Of a DNA stretch of 64,000 bases, positions 17,503 to 26,675 are shown one piece after another; the first letter of the stretch is position 1; every line of letters starts with the position of its first letter. Origin of the DNA: Paenibacillus solani. GTDB taxonomy: Bacteria; Bacillota; Bacilli; Paenibacillales; Paenibacillaceae. Where the stretch lies: the NCBI RefSeq assembly GCF_001277345.1, contig NZ_LIUT01000008.1, positions 492,336 to 556,335 on the forward strand, written 5' to 3'. Both the position numbers and the translations under genes were made by a program. The notes beneath the pieces are model-generated. The model was not told the origin of the DNA. It did no database searches and worked only from the letters and a program-made list of their open reading frames with translations.

Positions 17503-18081
17503 ATGAAAAAGGTTTTAATTATACAAGGAAATCCCATCGAGGACAGCTATGGCAGTAAGCTGGCAGAAGTTTATGCGAAGGGGGCGGCTGAATCCGGGGC
17601 AGAGGTGCGAGAGCTGGTGCTTGCCAGGATGGATTTTGATCCCAATCTCTCCGGCGGTTACAAGGGGAAACAACCGCTGGAGCCGGATTTGCAAGAAGCG
17701 CAGGAACTGATCTCTTGGGCGGATCACATGGTGTTTGTGTATCCGAATTGGTGGGGCGGCATGCCGGCACTGCTCAAAGGGTTCATCGACCGGGTTTTTC
17801 TACCGGGCTTTGCGTTTAAGTACCGCCGAAATTCGCCTTTGCCAGAGCAGCTGCTCAAGGGGAAGACGGCACGCTTGATCGTCACGATGGATTCGCCGAA
17901 CGTCTATTACCGTTTCTACCTCGGACAGCCGGGGCATCAAATGATGAAGCATTCCATACTAAAGTTCTGCGGTGTGGGTAAGGTACATGCCACGAACATT
18001 ACGCAGCTTCGCAAAATGCCTGAAGCCTCAAGAAAGCAATGGCTTGAGCGCGTACATAGATTGGGGCGGAAACTGGCTTGA
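17503..18081 (+). CDS. NAD(P)H:quinone oxidoreductase, flavodoxin-like fold
   Basis: 192 residues from the ATG at 17503, which has GAGGGG nine bases upstream; the ATG two codons earlier is too close to it. The N-terminal VLIIQGNPIEDSYGSKLAE binds the FMN/FAD phosphate, and VFVYPNWWGGMPALLKGFIDRV near residues 75-95 is the signature of the MdaB/KefF/NQO1-like group. Such enzymes reduce quinones by two electrons and limit redox cycling. Controlled, by position and operator, by the TetR regulator just upstream. Confidence 0.88.
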   Translation: MKKVLIIQGNPIEDSYGSKLAEVYAKGAAESGAEVRELVLARMDFDPNLSGGYKGKQPLEPDLQEAQELISWADHMVFVYPNWWGGMPALLKGFIDRVFLPGFAFKYRRNSPLPEQLLKGKTARLIVTMDSPNVYYRFYLGQPGHQMMKHSILKFCGVGKVHATNITQLRKMPEASRKQWLERVHRLGRKLA

Positions 18082-18119
18082 TTTGACATGCCTGTAGATG
18101 AAAGATTGCTCCCGGTCAC

Positions 18120-18147
18120 TTGACTTCTCAGTCAGGAGGATTATAAT
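18120..18147 (+). promoter_or_regulatory. Promoter of the riboswitch-adenine deaminase transcript
   Basis: TTGACT at 18120-18125, a 16-base spacer and a perfect TATAAT at 18142-18147. The predicted start lies about 50 bases ahead of the purine aptamer. Confidence 0.7.
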
Positions 18148-18204
18148 TCATACAACAAATGAAACGGAATGAATGAAAAAATTAATAGGTTCACAAAATC
18201 AAAT

Positions 18205-18278
18205 CTTGATGTATATGCCGGGGGATAAGGCCCGGGCGTTTCTACCAGGTTACCGTAAATGACTTGACTACATGAAGG
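18205..18278 (+). promoter_or_regulatory. Purine riboswitch aptamer, guanine/hypoxanthine type
   Basis: All conserved parts are present in order: P1 5' arm CTTGATGTATA, loop 2 GATAAGG, the core GTTTCTACC, loop 3 CCGTAAA, then TTGACTACATGAAG closing P1. P2 (GCCGGG/CCCGGC-like) and P3 (CAGGT/ACTTG) can pair. The base that pairs with the ligand, the C in GACTA, is the cytosine found in guanine aptamers; adenine aptamers have U (GATTA). Confidence 0.85.
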
Positions 18279-18299
18279 TTGAGAATCCCGCCGCCACCC

Positions 18300-18474
18300 A
18301 GCCCAGCTTCGTACCTAGAAGCCGGGCTTGAGGATCATCTTGATTGGAAATTTCGCAGGTTTTAACCATTGAGGTGATGTGCAGACTAGGTAGCATAGAT
18401 TGCTGCTGCACGGGGCATCTCTTCCTTTATGGATATAAGTACTGGCAACCCGGGCAGATTCGCTGTCCGGGTTG
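18300..18474 (+). terminator. Riboswitch expression platform with two hairpins
   Basis: First hairpin: AGCCCAGCTT (18300-18309) with AAGCCGGGCT (18319-18328), one mismatch, weak T-tract. Second: CAACCCGGGCAG (18446-18457) with CTGTCCGGGTTG (18463-18474), very stable and followed by TTTGG. Either could be the regulated terminator. The leader from aptamer to start codon is about 270 bases, longer than usual. Confidence 0.5.
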
Positions 18475-18547
18475 TTTGGCGTGTTATCAAGCAATCGATT
18501 GTGTATTTACCGTTCATTACAAAAAACTAGGGGAGCGTGCAATCATC

Positions 18548-20350
18548 ATGAGTTCAATCCAAAGACAGAAACGATACGAGGTCAGCCGGCAGCTGGGGAA
18601 GGTTGCGTTAGGACAAGAGCCTGCCGATCTGGTCATTAAGGATGGCACGCTGGTGAACGTGTTTACGGGCGAGCTTCAGGAGCATATGGATGTGGCGATG
18701 GCGCAGGGGCGCATCGCGTATATCGGCAATGCAGATCATACGATCGGGGAGGCGACACGGGTCATTGAAGCGAATGGCCGTTATATTACACCGGGTCTGC
18801 TGGACGGCCATATGCATGTGGAGAGCACGATGCTGACCGTGACCGAGTTTGCCAAAGCGGCCATCGTGAGCGGAACGACCGGGATCTACATGGATCCTCA
18901 TGAGATTGCGAACGTATTCGGCATGGAGGGTGTGCGCTGGATGCACGAGGAAGGGCAGCAGCTGCCGATGAAGGTGTTCACCACCATCCCTTCGTGTGTG
19001 CCGTCGACGTTTGATCTGGAGGATGCCGGAGCGCAGCTGGGCGTAGCCGACATAGAGGAAGGGCTGACTTGGGAAGGCGTTGCAGGGCTTGGCGAAGTGA
19101 TGAACTTCCCGGGCGTTGTATACGGTGACAAGACCATGAGCGGAGAGATCGAGGCCACGCTGCGCTCAGGCAAGGCGGTGACAGGGCATTTTCCAGCTGA
19201 GGATGACCGGATGCTTCAGGCCTATATGGCAACTGGCGTAAGCTCCGATCATGAAACGGTAACCAGAGAGCAGGCTTTGGAGAAGGTTCGCCTTGGCATG
19301 CACCTGATGATCCGCGAGGGCTCGGCTTGGCAGGATGTGAAGGAAGTTGTTAAGGTCATAACGGAAGATAAGGTGCGGACAGACAATATGTCTCTGGTTA
19401 CGGATGATGTGTACCCACAGACGCTGCTGAGACTCGGTCACATGAACCATGTAGTTCGCCGTGCAATGGAGGAGGGCGTAGACCCGGTTACGGCAATTCA
19501 GCTGGGAACGATCAATGTGGCTCGTTATTTCGGGATGGACATGGAGGTTGGCAGCATTTCACCAGGTAAGACAGCTGATATATTGCTGATTGATGAGCTG
19601 AAGAGCATGGTACCTTCCGTTGTCATCACGGATGGCGAAGTGGTAGCGGAGAACGGCAAGCTAGTGAAGGAATTTCCGGTTTATCAGTACCCTGAGCAAG
19701 CTTTTAACTCGGTCCGGCTGCAGCGTCCACTTACTGCGGATGATTTCCTGCTGCGCAGCAAATTCGATGCGACTCGCACGGAAGTGAACGTGGTGCGTGT
19801 CATCGAGAACAGCGCCCGTACTGCTAAAATGACGGCGGTGCTCTCTGTGCAGCAAGGAGTGATCCAGCCAGACCTCGGTCAGGACGTGGTTCAACTGGCA
19901 TGTATTGAGCGTCACGGCATCTCAGGACAAATCTCGCTCGGCTTTGCGAGCGGCTTCGGACTGAAATCCGGCGCGGTGGCGTCCACCGTAGCGCATGACA
20001 GTCACAATCTGCTTGTGATGGGTACGAATGCCGAGGATATGGCCCTGGCGGCGAATGAGCTGGCAGCATGCGGAGGCGGCATGATCGTGGTTCGTGACGG
20101 CAAGGTGCTGGCGAAGGTGGCAATGCCGATTGCAGGTTTGCTGGCAGACCGCCCGGTTGAGACCGTGGCGGAGGAAGTCGCTGCCCTGGAGGAAGCATGG
20201 AAGGAGCTTGGATGCTACATCCATGCGCCGTTCATGACCTTCTCCCTCATCGCGCTGCCGGTGATCCCGGAGATCCGCATTACCAATCGCGGCATCGCGG
20301 ATGTGACGGAATTCAAGCTCATCGAGACGGAGATTGGTGCAGATCAGTAA
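18548..20350 (+). CDS. ade: Adenine deaminase
   Basis: 600 residues from the ATG at 18548 (GGGGAG twelve bases upstream); the frame is open further upstream but that part lies in the riboswitch leader. An amidohydrolase: the metal-binding GHMHVEST motif near residue 90, the DPHE segment near 120, and the C-terminal adenine-deaminase domain with GFGLKSGAVAS. It converts adenine to hypoxanthine and ammonia, feeding purine salvage. Length is close to B. subtilis AdeC (577). It is controlled by the upstream purine riboswitch, so its own product class (oxopurines) would shut it down. Own terminator follows. Confidence 0.93.
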   Translation: MSSIQRQKRYEVSRQLGKVALGQEPADLVIKDGTLVNVFTGELQEHMDVAMAQGRIAYIGNADHTIGEATRVIEANGRYITPGLLDGHMHVESTMLTVTEFAKAAIVSGTTGIYMDPHEIANVFGMEGVRWMHEEGQQLPMKVFTTIPSCVPSTFDLEDAGAQLGVADIEEGLTWEGVAGLGEVMNFPGVVYGDKTMSGEIEATLRSGKAVTGHFPAEDDRMLQAYMATGVSSDHETVTREQALEKVRLGMHLMIREGSAWQDVKEVVKVITEDKVRTDNMSLVTDDVYPQTLLRLGHMNHVVRRAMEEGVDPVTAIQLGTINVARYFGMDMEVGSISPGKTADILLIDELKSMVPSVVITDGEVVAENGKLVKEFPVYQYPEQAFNSVRLQRPLTADDFLLRSKFDATRTEVNVVRVIENSARTAKMTAVLSVQQGVIQPDLGQDVVQLACIERHGISGQISLGFASGFGLKSGAVASTVAHDSHNLLVMGTNAEDMALAANELAACGGGMIVVRDGKVLAKVAMPIAGLLADRPVETVAEEVAALEEAWKELGCYIHAPFMTFSLIALPVIPEIRITNRGIADVTEFKLIETEIGADQ

Positions 20351-20379
20351 TTTACGGAATAAATGATGAGATATAACGA

Positions 20380-20410
20380 AGCAGGCTGCCTTCATGGCAA
20401 CCTGCTTTTT
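20380..20410 (+). terminator. Terminator of the adenine deaminase gene
   Basis: AGCAGGCTGCC pairs with GGCAACCTGCT (one mismatch), followed by TTTTTG. Confidence 0.8.
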
Positions 20411-20505
20411 GCGTTAGACAGAACCTGCCGCGACCTATAACAGGGGGCTTGTGAACGCCTGTTTACTCGTTAAAATGCCCCTTAACATAGCTTTAAATTT
20501 AACTT

Positions 20506-20521
20506 AGTGATTTTCGTCACA
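20506..20521 (+). promoter_or_regulatory. Upstream FNR/CRP-like box of the cyd operon
   Basis: AGTGATTTTCGTCACA: GTGA-N6-TCAC. Its centre is 52 bases, about five helical turns, upstream of the second box. Confidence 0.5.
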
Positions 20522-20557
20522 AATTTATACCTTTTAAACCGATTTCATTCATCATAA

Positions 20558-20573
20558 TGTGATCTTTATCACA
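20558..20573 (+). promoter_or_regulatory. Proximal FNR/CRP-like box of the cyd operon
   Basis: TGTGATCTTTATCACA: perfect TGTGA-N6-TCACA, the B. subtilis Fnr consensus. With GACAAT (20595-20600) as -10, the box centre would sit near -41.5, the class II activator position. Rex sites (TTGTGA-N6-TCACAA) are similar, so repression by Rex is the alternative. Confidence 0.6.
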
Positions 20574-20655
20574 ATGCTTTGCACTGCGGTTTGCGACAAT
20601 ACAAAAAGAATAAAATTTGAAGTGATTATGTGAGCTAAGGGAAGGGGTATCTGTT

Positions 20656-22059
20656 ATGGATCCGGTTATGCTGGCGCGAATTCAATTCGCATCGACAACC
20701 ATTTTTCACTTTATTTTCGTACCTTTGTCCATCGGATTGGCGTTTCTGATTGCCATCATGGAGACAATGTATGTTGTCAAAGGCCAGGAAGTCTATAAGA
20801 AAATGGCCAAGTTCTGGGGAAAGCTGTTCCTGATTAACTTTGCAGTAGGGGTTGTGACAGGCATTCTGCAAGAATTCCAGTTCGGCATGAACTGGTCGGA
20901 TTACTCACGCTTTGTCGGGGACGTGTTTGGCGCACCGCTTGCCATCGAAGCCCTGCTGGCATTTTTCCTCGAGTCGACGTTCATCGGGCTGTGGATATTC
21001 GGTTGGGACCGGTTATCGAAGAAGGTCCATCTGCTCAGCATTTGGCTGGTATCCTTCGGAACCCTGATGTCCGCCTTCTGGATTCTGGCAGCGAACTCGT
21101 TCATGCAGCGTCCCGTCGGATTTGAAATGAACAATGGGCGGGCCGAAATGAATGATTTCTTCGCATTGATCACGAACGGTCAGCTGCTGGTAGAGTTCCC
21201 GCATACGATCTTTGGTGCATTGGCTACGGGTGCCTTCGTTGTTGCAGGGATTAGTGCTTACAAGCTGATGAAGAAGCAAGACCTCGATTTCTTTAAAAGA
21301 TCATTCCATATCGCCATCGTAATTGGCCTTATTACCTCTATTCTGGTTGCTGTATTCGGTCACCAACAGGCACAGTATCTGGTCGATACGCAGCCGATGA
21401 AGATGGCCGCTGCGGAAAGCCTGTGGGAAACCAGTGACGATCCTGCACCTTGGACGGTCTTTGCGTCCATTGACCCGGATAAGCAGGAGAACAAGATGGA
21501 GCTTAAAATTCCGTATTTGCTCAGCTTCTTGTCCTACAGCAAATTCTCCGGCGAAGTTATCGGGATGAAAGAGCTGCAAGCGCAGTATGAACAGCAATAT
21601 GGACCTGGGGATTATATTCCTCCCGTACGCACTACATTCTGGAGCTTCCGGATTATGGTGGCCGCCGGCAGCATGATGATTCTGCTGGGGTTGTACGGAG
21701 CGTGGCTGATGCTGCGCAAGAAGGTCGAGCAGGCTGGTAAATGGTTCTTTAAACTGCTGCTCTTTGGCATTTCGCTTCCCTTCATTGCGAACACGTCAGG
21801 ATGGATCATGACAGAGATTGGGCGGCAGCCATGGACGGTCTTCGGGCTGATCACCACGGAGAACAGTATTTCACCAAACGTAAGCGCAGGCTCGATCCTG
21901 TTCTCGCTCATCATGTTCACCGCTATTTATGCGGCGCTGGCTGCCGTCATGGCATATCTGTTCATCAAGGTTATTAAGAAAGGACCGTATGCGGCGGAGG
22001 AAGATGATCACCACGCAAACGATCCGTTTAATAAGGAGGGCTACAATGCTGTCTCTTAA
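20656..22059 (+). CDS. cydA: Cytochrome bd quinol oxidase subunit I
   Basis: 467 residues, nine predicted membrane helices. Heme ligands typical of CydA are visible: an N-terminal His in ARIQFASTTIFHFIF (b595), His in LVEFPHTIFGALATG and Met in the later region (b558); the quinol-binding Q-loop is of the short type used by Firmicutes. The ATG at 20656 follows GGAAGGGG. It oxidises menaquinol and reduces oxygen to water with high affinity, so it serves at low oxygen. First gene of cydABDC, with two FNR-like boxes upstream. Confidence 0.95.
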   Translation: MDPVMLARIQFASTTIFHFIFVPLSIGLAFLIAIMETMYVVKGQEVYKKMAKFWGKLFLINFAVGVVTGILQEFQFGMNWSDYSRFVGDVFGAPLAIEALLAFFLESTFIGLWIFGWDRLSKKVHLLSIWLVSFGTLMSAFWILAANSFMQRPVGFEMNNGRAEMNDFFALITNGQLLVEFPHTIFGALATGAFVVAGISAYKLMKKQDLDFFKRSFHIAIVIGLITSILVAVFGHQQAQYLVDTQPMKMAAAESLWETSDDPAPWTVFASIDPDKQENKMELKIPYLLSFLSYSKFSGEVIGMKELQAQYEQQYGPGDYIPPVRTTFWSFRIMVAAGSMMILLGLYGAWLMLRKKVEQAGKWFFKLLLFGISLPFIANTSGWIMTEIGRQPWTVFGLITTENSISPNVSAGSILFSLIMFTAIYAALAAVMAYLFIKVIKKGPYAAEEDDHHANDPFNKEGYNAVS

Positions 22060-23062
22060 CGAACTGTGGTTTGTGCTCGTTGCCGTATTGTTTATCGGAT
22101 TCTTTTTCCTGGAGGGCTTTGATTTTGGAGTCGGGATGTCCACGCAGCTGTTGGCCAAAAGTGATACCCAGCGCCGGGTGCTGATCAATTCGATCGGTCC
22201 GTTCTGGGATGCGAACGAGGTCTGGCTGTTGACGGCGGGCGGCGCGATGTTCGCAGCCTTCCCGAACTGGTATGCTACCCTGTTCAGCGGATTCTATATC
22301 CCGCTCGTCTTTCTACTCCTGGCCTTGATTGGACGCGGGGTAGCCTTTGAATTCCGCGGCAAGGTGAACGATGTCCGCTGGAGACGGGTGTGGGACGGCG
22401 CGATCTTCTTCGGCAGCGTGCTTCCGCCCTTTCTGCTCGGCGTTGTCTTCGCCTGCCTGATTCAGGGGCTTCCTATCAACGAAGAGATGCAGATGCATGC
22501 TGGTTTCTTTGATGTTGTGAATGGCTATACTGTGGTTGGCGGCCTCACGATGGTTATGCTCTGTCTGCTGCATGGCTTAATGTTCACAACACTGCGCACG
22601 GTAGGTGATCTTCAGGAGCGAGCTCGCCTTATGGCCCGGAAGTTATTGCTTCCGGTTGCGGCTCTGTTCGTAGTATTCGGTGCTATGACGTATTTCATGA
22701 CCGATATCTTCGAGAAGCGGGGCGTGGTGTTAACCGTGCTGCTGGTGCTGGCTCTGCTTGCATTCCTGCTGGGCGGATATTTCATGAACATCAAGCGGGA
22801 CGGCTGGGCTTTTGGAATGACTGGTGCTGTCATCGGTCTTTTGGTAACATCGGTATTTGTAGGGTTGTTCCCGCGCGTAATGGTCAGCTCTATTAATTCG
22901 GCATTTGACCTGACGATTTATAATGCGGCCTCTGGACCGTATTCTCTCAAAATTATGACGATTGTGGCGGTAACGCTGCTGCCATTTGTACTGGGTTATC
23001 AAATTTGGAGCTACTTCGTTTTCCATAAACGGGTACATGAGAAGGAGCATCTGGAATACTAA
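22046..23062 (+). CDS. cydB: Cytochrome bd quinol oxidase subunit II
   Basis: 338 residues starting MLSLNELWFVLVAVLFIGFF at 22046, with AAGGAGGG ahead; it overlaps the cydA stop by 14 bases. The GFDFGVG motif near residue 27 and the SIGPFWDANEVWLLTAGGAMFA block are standard for CydB. It stabilises the heme-bearing CydA subunit in the membrane. Its stop overlaps the next start (TAATG), so translation is coupled with the exporter genes. Confidence 0.95.
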   Translation: MLSLNELWFVLVAVLFIGFFFLEGFDFGVGMSTQLLAKSDTQRRVLINSIGPFWDANEVWLLTAGGAMFAAFPNWYATLFSGFYIPLVFLLLALIGRGVAFEFRGKVNDVRWRRVWDGAIFFGSVLPPFLLGVVFACLIQGLPINEEMQMHAGFFDVVNGYTVVGGLTMVMLCLLHGLMFTTLRTVGDLQERARLMARKLLLPVAALFVVFGAMTYFMTDIFEKRGVVLTVLLVLALLAFLLGGYFMNIKRDGWAFGMTGAVIGLLVTSVFVGLFPRVMVSSINSAFDLTIYNAASGPYSLKIMTIVAVTLLPFVLGYQIWSYFVFHKRVHEKEHLEY

Positions 23063-24825
23063 TGGGAAAAGATCTGCTGGGATACAAAGGCGCCAAGACG
23101 GTATTTCTCCTTGTCGCCGTATGTACCCTGGCACAGAGCATGGCCATCCTCCTGCAAGCCAAATGGCTGGCGGAAGCCATATCGGCCCTGTTTGCGGGAT
23201 CAACGCTGCAGGAGCAGGGGGACACCATTGCCTTGTTCCTGCTTGCGTTTCTGGCACGCCACGGCATTTCAGTGGTGCAGCAAGGAATCGCGCAGCGCTT
23301 TGCCGAGGAGACGGGCGCAAGCCTGAGAAAGCAGCTGCTGGATGAGCTGTTTCAAAACGGGCCTGCCTTCGTTCGGACAGAAGGAACAGGTAATGTGGTT
23401 ACGCTTGTGCTGGAGGGCATCGGCAAATTTCGCAAATATGCGGAGCTTACGATACCACGCATGATGGGAGCAAGCATTACCCCTGCGCTGGTATGGCTGT
23501 ATGTGTTCATGACAGACCGGATTTCGGGTATCATCCTGCTGGTGACCATGCCGATCTTAATCGTATTTCTTATTCTGGTCGGGCTTGCTGCAAGAAAACA
23601 GACCGAGTGGCAGCTCGATTCCTATCGGATGCTGTCCAATCATTTTGTGGATTCGCTGAGAGGCCTGACCACGCTGAAGTTTCTTGGGCAGAGCCGCCAG
23701 CACAGCAGAAGTATACAGCAAGTCAGTGAGGGGTACCGCGCAGCCACCATGCGGACGCTGCGCGTAGCCTTTCTATCGTCCTTCGCGCTGGATTTCTTCA
23801 CGATGCTGTCCGTAGCATCCGTTGCTGTAAATTTGGGCTTGCGCCTCATTAACGGCAGCTTGGAGCTGCTGCCTGCACTGCTCATCCTGATTCTGGCCCC
23901 GGAGTATTTTCTGCCAGTGCGGATGGTCGGAGCGGACTTTCATGCTACGCTGGACGGCAAGCAGGCAGGGGAAGCGATGCAATCCATGATTCGGGAAGCC
24001 TCGAAGTCCCCAACAGACCTAACATTTAAAATTGAAGATAATTTATTGGCTTCCCCTCAAACGAAGCCTCATTTCCAATGGGATAACGAAAGCGTGCTGG
24101 AGCTGTCCGGGATCGGCCTCAGACACGAAGCGCAGGGGCCGGCCTCTTTGGAAGATGTCAGCTTCCGGATACCGGGCCGGGGCAAGATTGGCATCGTAGG
24201 GGAGAGCGGAGCAGGCAAAACTACGCTGATCGAGCTGCTAGGCGGATTTATGGCGCCTACATCCGGTGTGATGGAGCTAGGCAGTATGAAGCTTGATGAA
24301 TCAAACCGGCGGGAGTGGAGGACGCAGGTTACCTATATGCCGCAGCAGCCTTATTTGTTCGGGGCCTCACTGGAGGACAATGTGCGCTTTTATGCACCTG
24401 AGGCATCAAGGAAGCAAGTGGAAGCAGCAGTAAAGGCAGCGGGTCTGTCGGATCTGGTAGATCGCTTGCCGGGCGGACTTGCTGAGATGATTGGCGGCGG
24501 CGGCCGCACATTAAGCGGCGGCCAGGCGCAGCGTGTAGCCTTGGCGAGAGCGCTGCTCGGCGGCCGTAAGGTACTGCTGCTGGATGAGCCGACGGCGCAT
24601 CTGGATATTGAGACAGAGTATGAGCTGAAAGAGACGATGCTGTCTCTTTTTCAGGACAAATGGGTATTCCTGGCGACACACAGGCTTCACTGGATGCAGA
24701 ATATGGATTATATCCTCGTTCTTGATCAGGGGCGGGTCGCGGAGACGGGAACCCATGAGGAGCTTATGGCTCGGCAGGGTGTTTATTACGGATTGATCAC
24801 ATCGCAAATGGAGGGAGTACAATGA
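23062..24825 (+). CDS. cydD: ABC transporter for cytochrome bd assembly, CydD type
   Basis: 587 residues. The N-terminal half is an ABC exporter transmembrane domain; the C-terminal half has Walker A GESGAGKTT near residue 380, signature LSGGQAQRVALARAL near 485 and Walker B LLLDEPTAHLD. In E. coli the CydDC heterodimer exports or cycles reductant (glutathione/cysteine, more recently heme) and is needed to mature cytochrome bd. Start overlaps the cydB stop and its own stop overlaps the next start (ATGA). In Bacillus nomenclature this first ABC gene is called cydC. Confidence 0.9.
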   Translation: MGKDLLGYKGAKTVFLLVAVCTLAQSMAILLQAKWLAEAISALFAGSTLQEQGDTIALFLLAFLARHGISVVQQGIAQRFAEETGASLRKQLLDELFQNGPAFVRTEGTGNVVTLVLEGIGKFRKYAELTIPRMMGASITPALVWLYVFMTDRISGIILLVTMPILIVFLILVGLAARKQTEWQLDSYRMLSNHFVDSLRGLTTLKFLGQSRQHSRSIQQVSEGYRAATMRTLRVAFLSSFALDFFTMLSVASVAVNLGLRLINGSLELLPALLILILAPEYFLPVRMVGADFHATLDGKQAGEAMQSMIREASKSPTDLTFKIEDNLLASPQTKPHFQWDNESVLELSGIGLRHEAQGPASLEDVSFRIPGRGKIGIVGESGAGKTTLIELLGGFMAPTSGVMELGSMKLDESNRREWRTQVTYMPQQPYLFGASLEDNVRFYAPEASRKQVEAAVKAAGLSDLVDRLPGGLAEMIGGGGRTLSGGQAQRVALARALLGGRKVLLLDEPTAHLDIETEYELKETMLSLFQDKWVFLATHRLHWMQNMDYILVLDQGRVAETGTHEELMARQGVYYGLITSQMEGVQ

Positions 24826-26618
24826 AGCAGGAATCGTGGTTTCGGCCTTACGTAACGGCAAACTTCTGGCGTTTTCTGCTCATTGTCATACTGGGCGTGC
24901 TCACCATCCTGTTTGCCGGGATGCTGATGTTCACCTCCGGGTATTTGATCTCCAAATCTGCCCTGCGCCCAGAAAATATTCTGATGGTGTACGTGCCGAC
25001 CGTTGGGGTCCGTACCTTTGGCATTGGACGTGCGGTAATCCATTACATCGAGCGTTTGGTGGGACATGATACGATTCTGCGCATCTTGTCCCATATGCGT
25101 CTGCGGCTGTACCGTATCCTGGAACCGCAGGCTCTCCGTTTATCCTCCCGCTATCGCACCGGGGATCTGCTCGGCGTGCTCTCCGATGATATCGAGTATT
25201 TGCAGGACGTATATATTCGGACGGTCTTTCCATCCATAGTAGCGCTTGTATTATACGCCGGAGTTATTCTGGCCGTCGGCCTCTTTGATCCGGCATTTGC
25301 TCTTCTGCTCGCGCTGTATGTAGCGGTGCTGATTCTGGTGCTGCCGCTGATTTCCTTGCTGCTCACCAAACGGAAGAATCGGGAGATGAAGCAGGCCCGC
25401 AGCAATCTGTACCAAAAGCTGACCGATGCGGTGCTGGGCATTCATGAATGGTATGTCAGCGGTCGGCAGACGGAATTTCTGACCGGTTATGAGGCGGATG
25501 AAGCCGAGGTGGATCGGACGGACCGCTCTCTCAAACGCTGGTCACGTCTTCGCTTCTTTATCGCTCAGTGCGTCGTTGCCGTGACGGTGGTATCTATGGT
25601 GTATTGGTCAGGACGGCAGTATGCGGACGGCTCAATCGATGTTACGCTGATTGCAGCCTTTGTACTGGTGGTCTTTCCATTAATGGACGCATTCCTGCCC
25701 GTATCCGAAGCTGTAGAGCGGATTTCGCAGTACGGTCAATCGGTCGCGAGGCTTCAGGCCATAGAAGGCGCCGATGCTTCTGACACGAAGCCTAATCAAG
25801 GACAACTGTTGAGCAAGGCAGAGATCGAATCGGTAAAGAGCACCGGTATTCATATGAAGGCGGACAGCGTCAGCTTCCGATATGACCAGGCAGCGAGCGG
25901 CGTATCCGCACGTGTAGCATCCGACGACAATAGGGAAGGGTCTGTATTAACCGATGTTTCGCTCAACATTCCGCCTGGAGCCAAGGTAGCCATCATAGGG
26001 CGCTCGGGTGCCGGTAAATCGACCCTGCTGCAGTTGATTCAAGGGGTGCTCGCACCTTCAGAAGGAAGTCTCACCCTGGGCGGTGTGGAGTCTACAAGGT
26101 TTGGAGATGGAATCTCCTCCGCAATTTCGGTATTGAATCAAAGCCCGCATATGTTTGACACAACACTTGAGAATAATATCCGGCTTGGATCCCCGAACGC
26201 CACGGAGGCAGAGATACGGGATGCCGTTGCCATGGCGCGACTTGAACCATTGGTGGCTTCCCTCCCGGAAGGTCTCCGCACCCGCATGCAGGAAGCCGGA
26301 CAGCGTTTCTCCGGGGGAGAGCGTCAGCGTGTAGCTCTAGCCCGAATCCTGCTGCAGAAGACGCCAGTCGTCATTCTGGATGAGCCCACGGTCGGGCTGG
26401 ATCCCAAAACCGAACGGGAGCTGCTCTCCACCATGTTCGCCAGTCTGCAGGACCGGACTCTAATCTGGGTGACGCATCACCTGGTCGGCGTAGAGAATAT
26501 GGATGAGATCATCTTTATGGAACACGGTCAAATCGTCATGCGAGGAACGCATACTGAGCTGATGGAACGTTATCCGCGGTATCGGAACTTGTACCGTTTG
26601 GATCGCCCGGCGATATAG
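24822..26618 (+). CDS. cydC: ABC transporter for cytochrome bd assembly, CydC type
   Basis: 598 residues, partner of the preceding subunit. It has six N-terminal membrane helices, then Walker A GRSGAGKST near residue 393, signature FSGGERQRVALARIL near 490 and Walker B VVILDEPTVGLD. Both nucleotide sites of the pair look intact, unlike the asymmetric exporter at 43.9 kb. A roughly 60-residue low-complexity linker (residues about 320-380) between the two domains is longer than usual. Last gene of the operon, followed by a strong terminator. B. subtilis calls this gene cydD. Confidence 0.9.
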   Translation: MKQESWFRPYVTANFWRFLLIVILGVLTILFAGMLMFTSGYLISKSALRPENILMVYVPTVGVRTFGIGRAVIHYIERLVGHDTILRILSHMRLRLYRILEPQALRLSSRYRTGDLLGVLSDDIEYLQDVYIRTVFPSIVALVLYAGVILAVGLFDPAFALLLALYVAVLILVLPLISLLLTKRKNREMKQARSNLYQKLTDAVLGIHEWYVSGRQTEFLTGYEADEAEVDRTDRSLKRWSRLRFFIAQCVVAVTVVSMVYWSGRQYADGSIDVTLIAAFVLVVFPLMDAFLPVSEAVERISQYGQSVARLQAIEGADASDTKPNQGQLLSKAEIESVKSTGIHMKADSVSFRYDQAASGVSARVASDDNREGSVLTDVSLNIPPGAKVAIIGRSGAGKSTLLQLIQGVLAPSEGSLTLGGVESTRFGDGISSAISVLNQSPHMFDTTLENNIRLGSPNATEAEIRDAVAMARLEPLVASLPEGLRTRMQEAGQRFSGGERQRVALARILLQKTPVVILDEPTVGLDPKTERELLSTMFASLQDRTLIWVTHHLVGVENMDEIIFMEHGQIVMRGTHTELMERYPRYRNLYRLDRPAI

Positions 26619-26644
26619 ACTGTCCTTAGCAATGGATACTAAGA

Positions 26645-26675
26645 GAACTGACCCTTTAGGGGCGGTTCTTTTTTT
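26645..26675 (+). terminator. Terminator of the cydABDC operon
   Basis: GAACTGACCC with GGGGCGGTTC, then a run of seven T. Confidence 0.85.
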
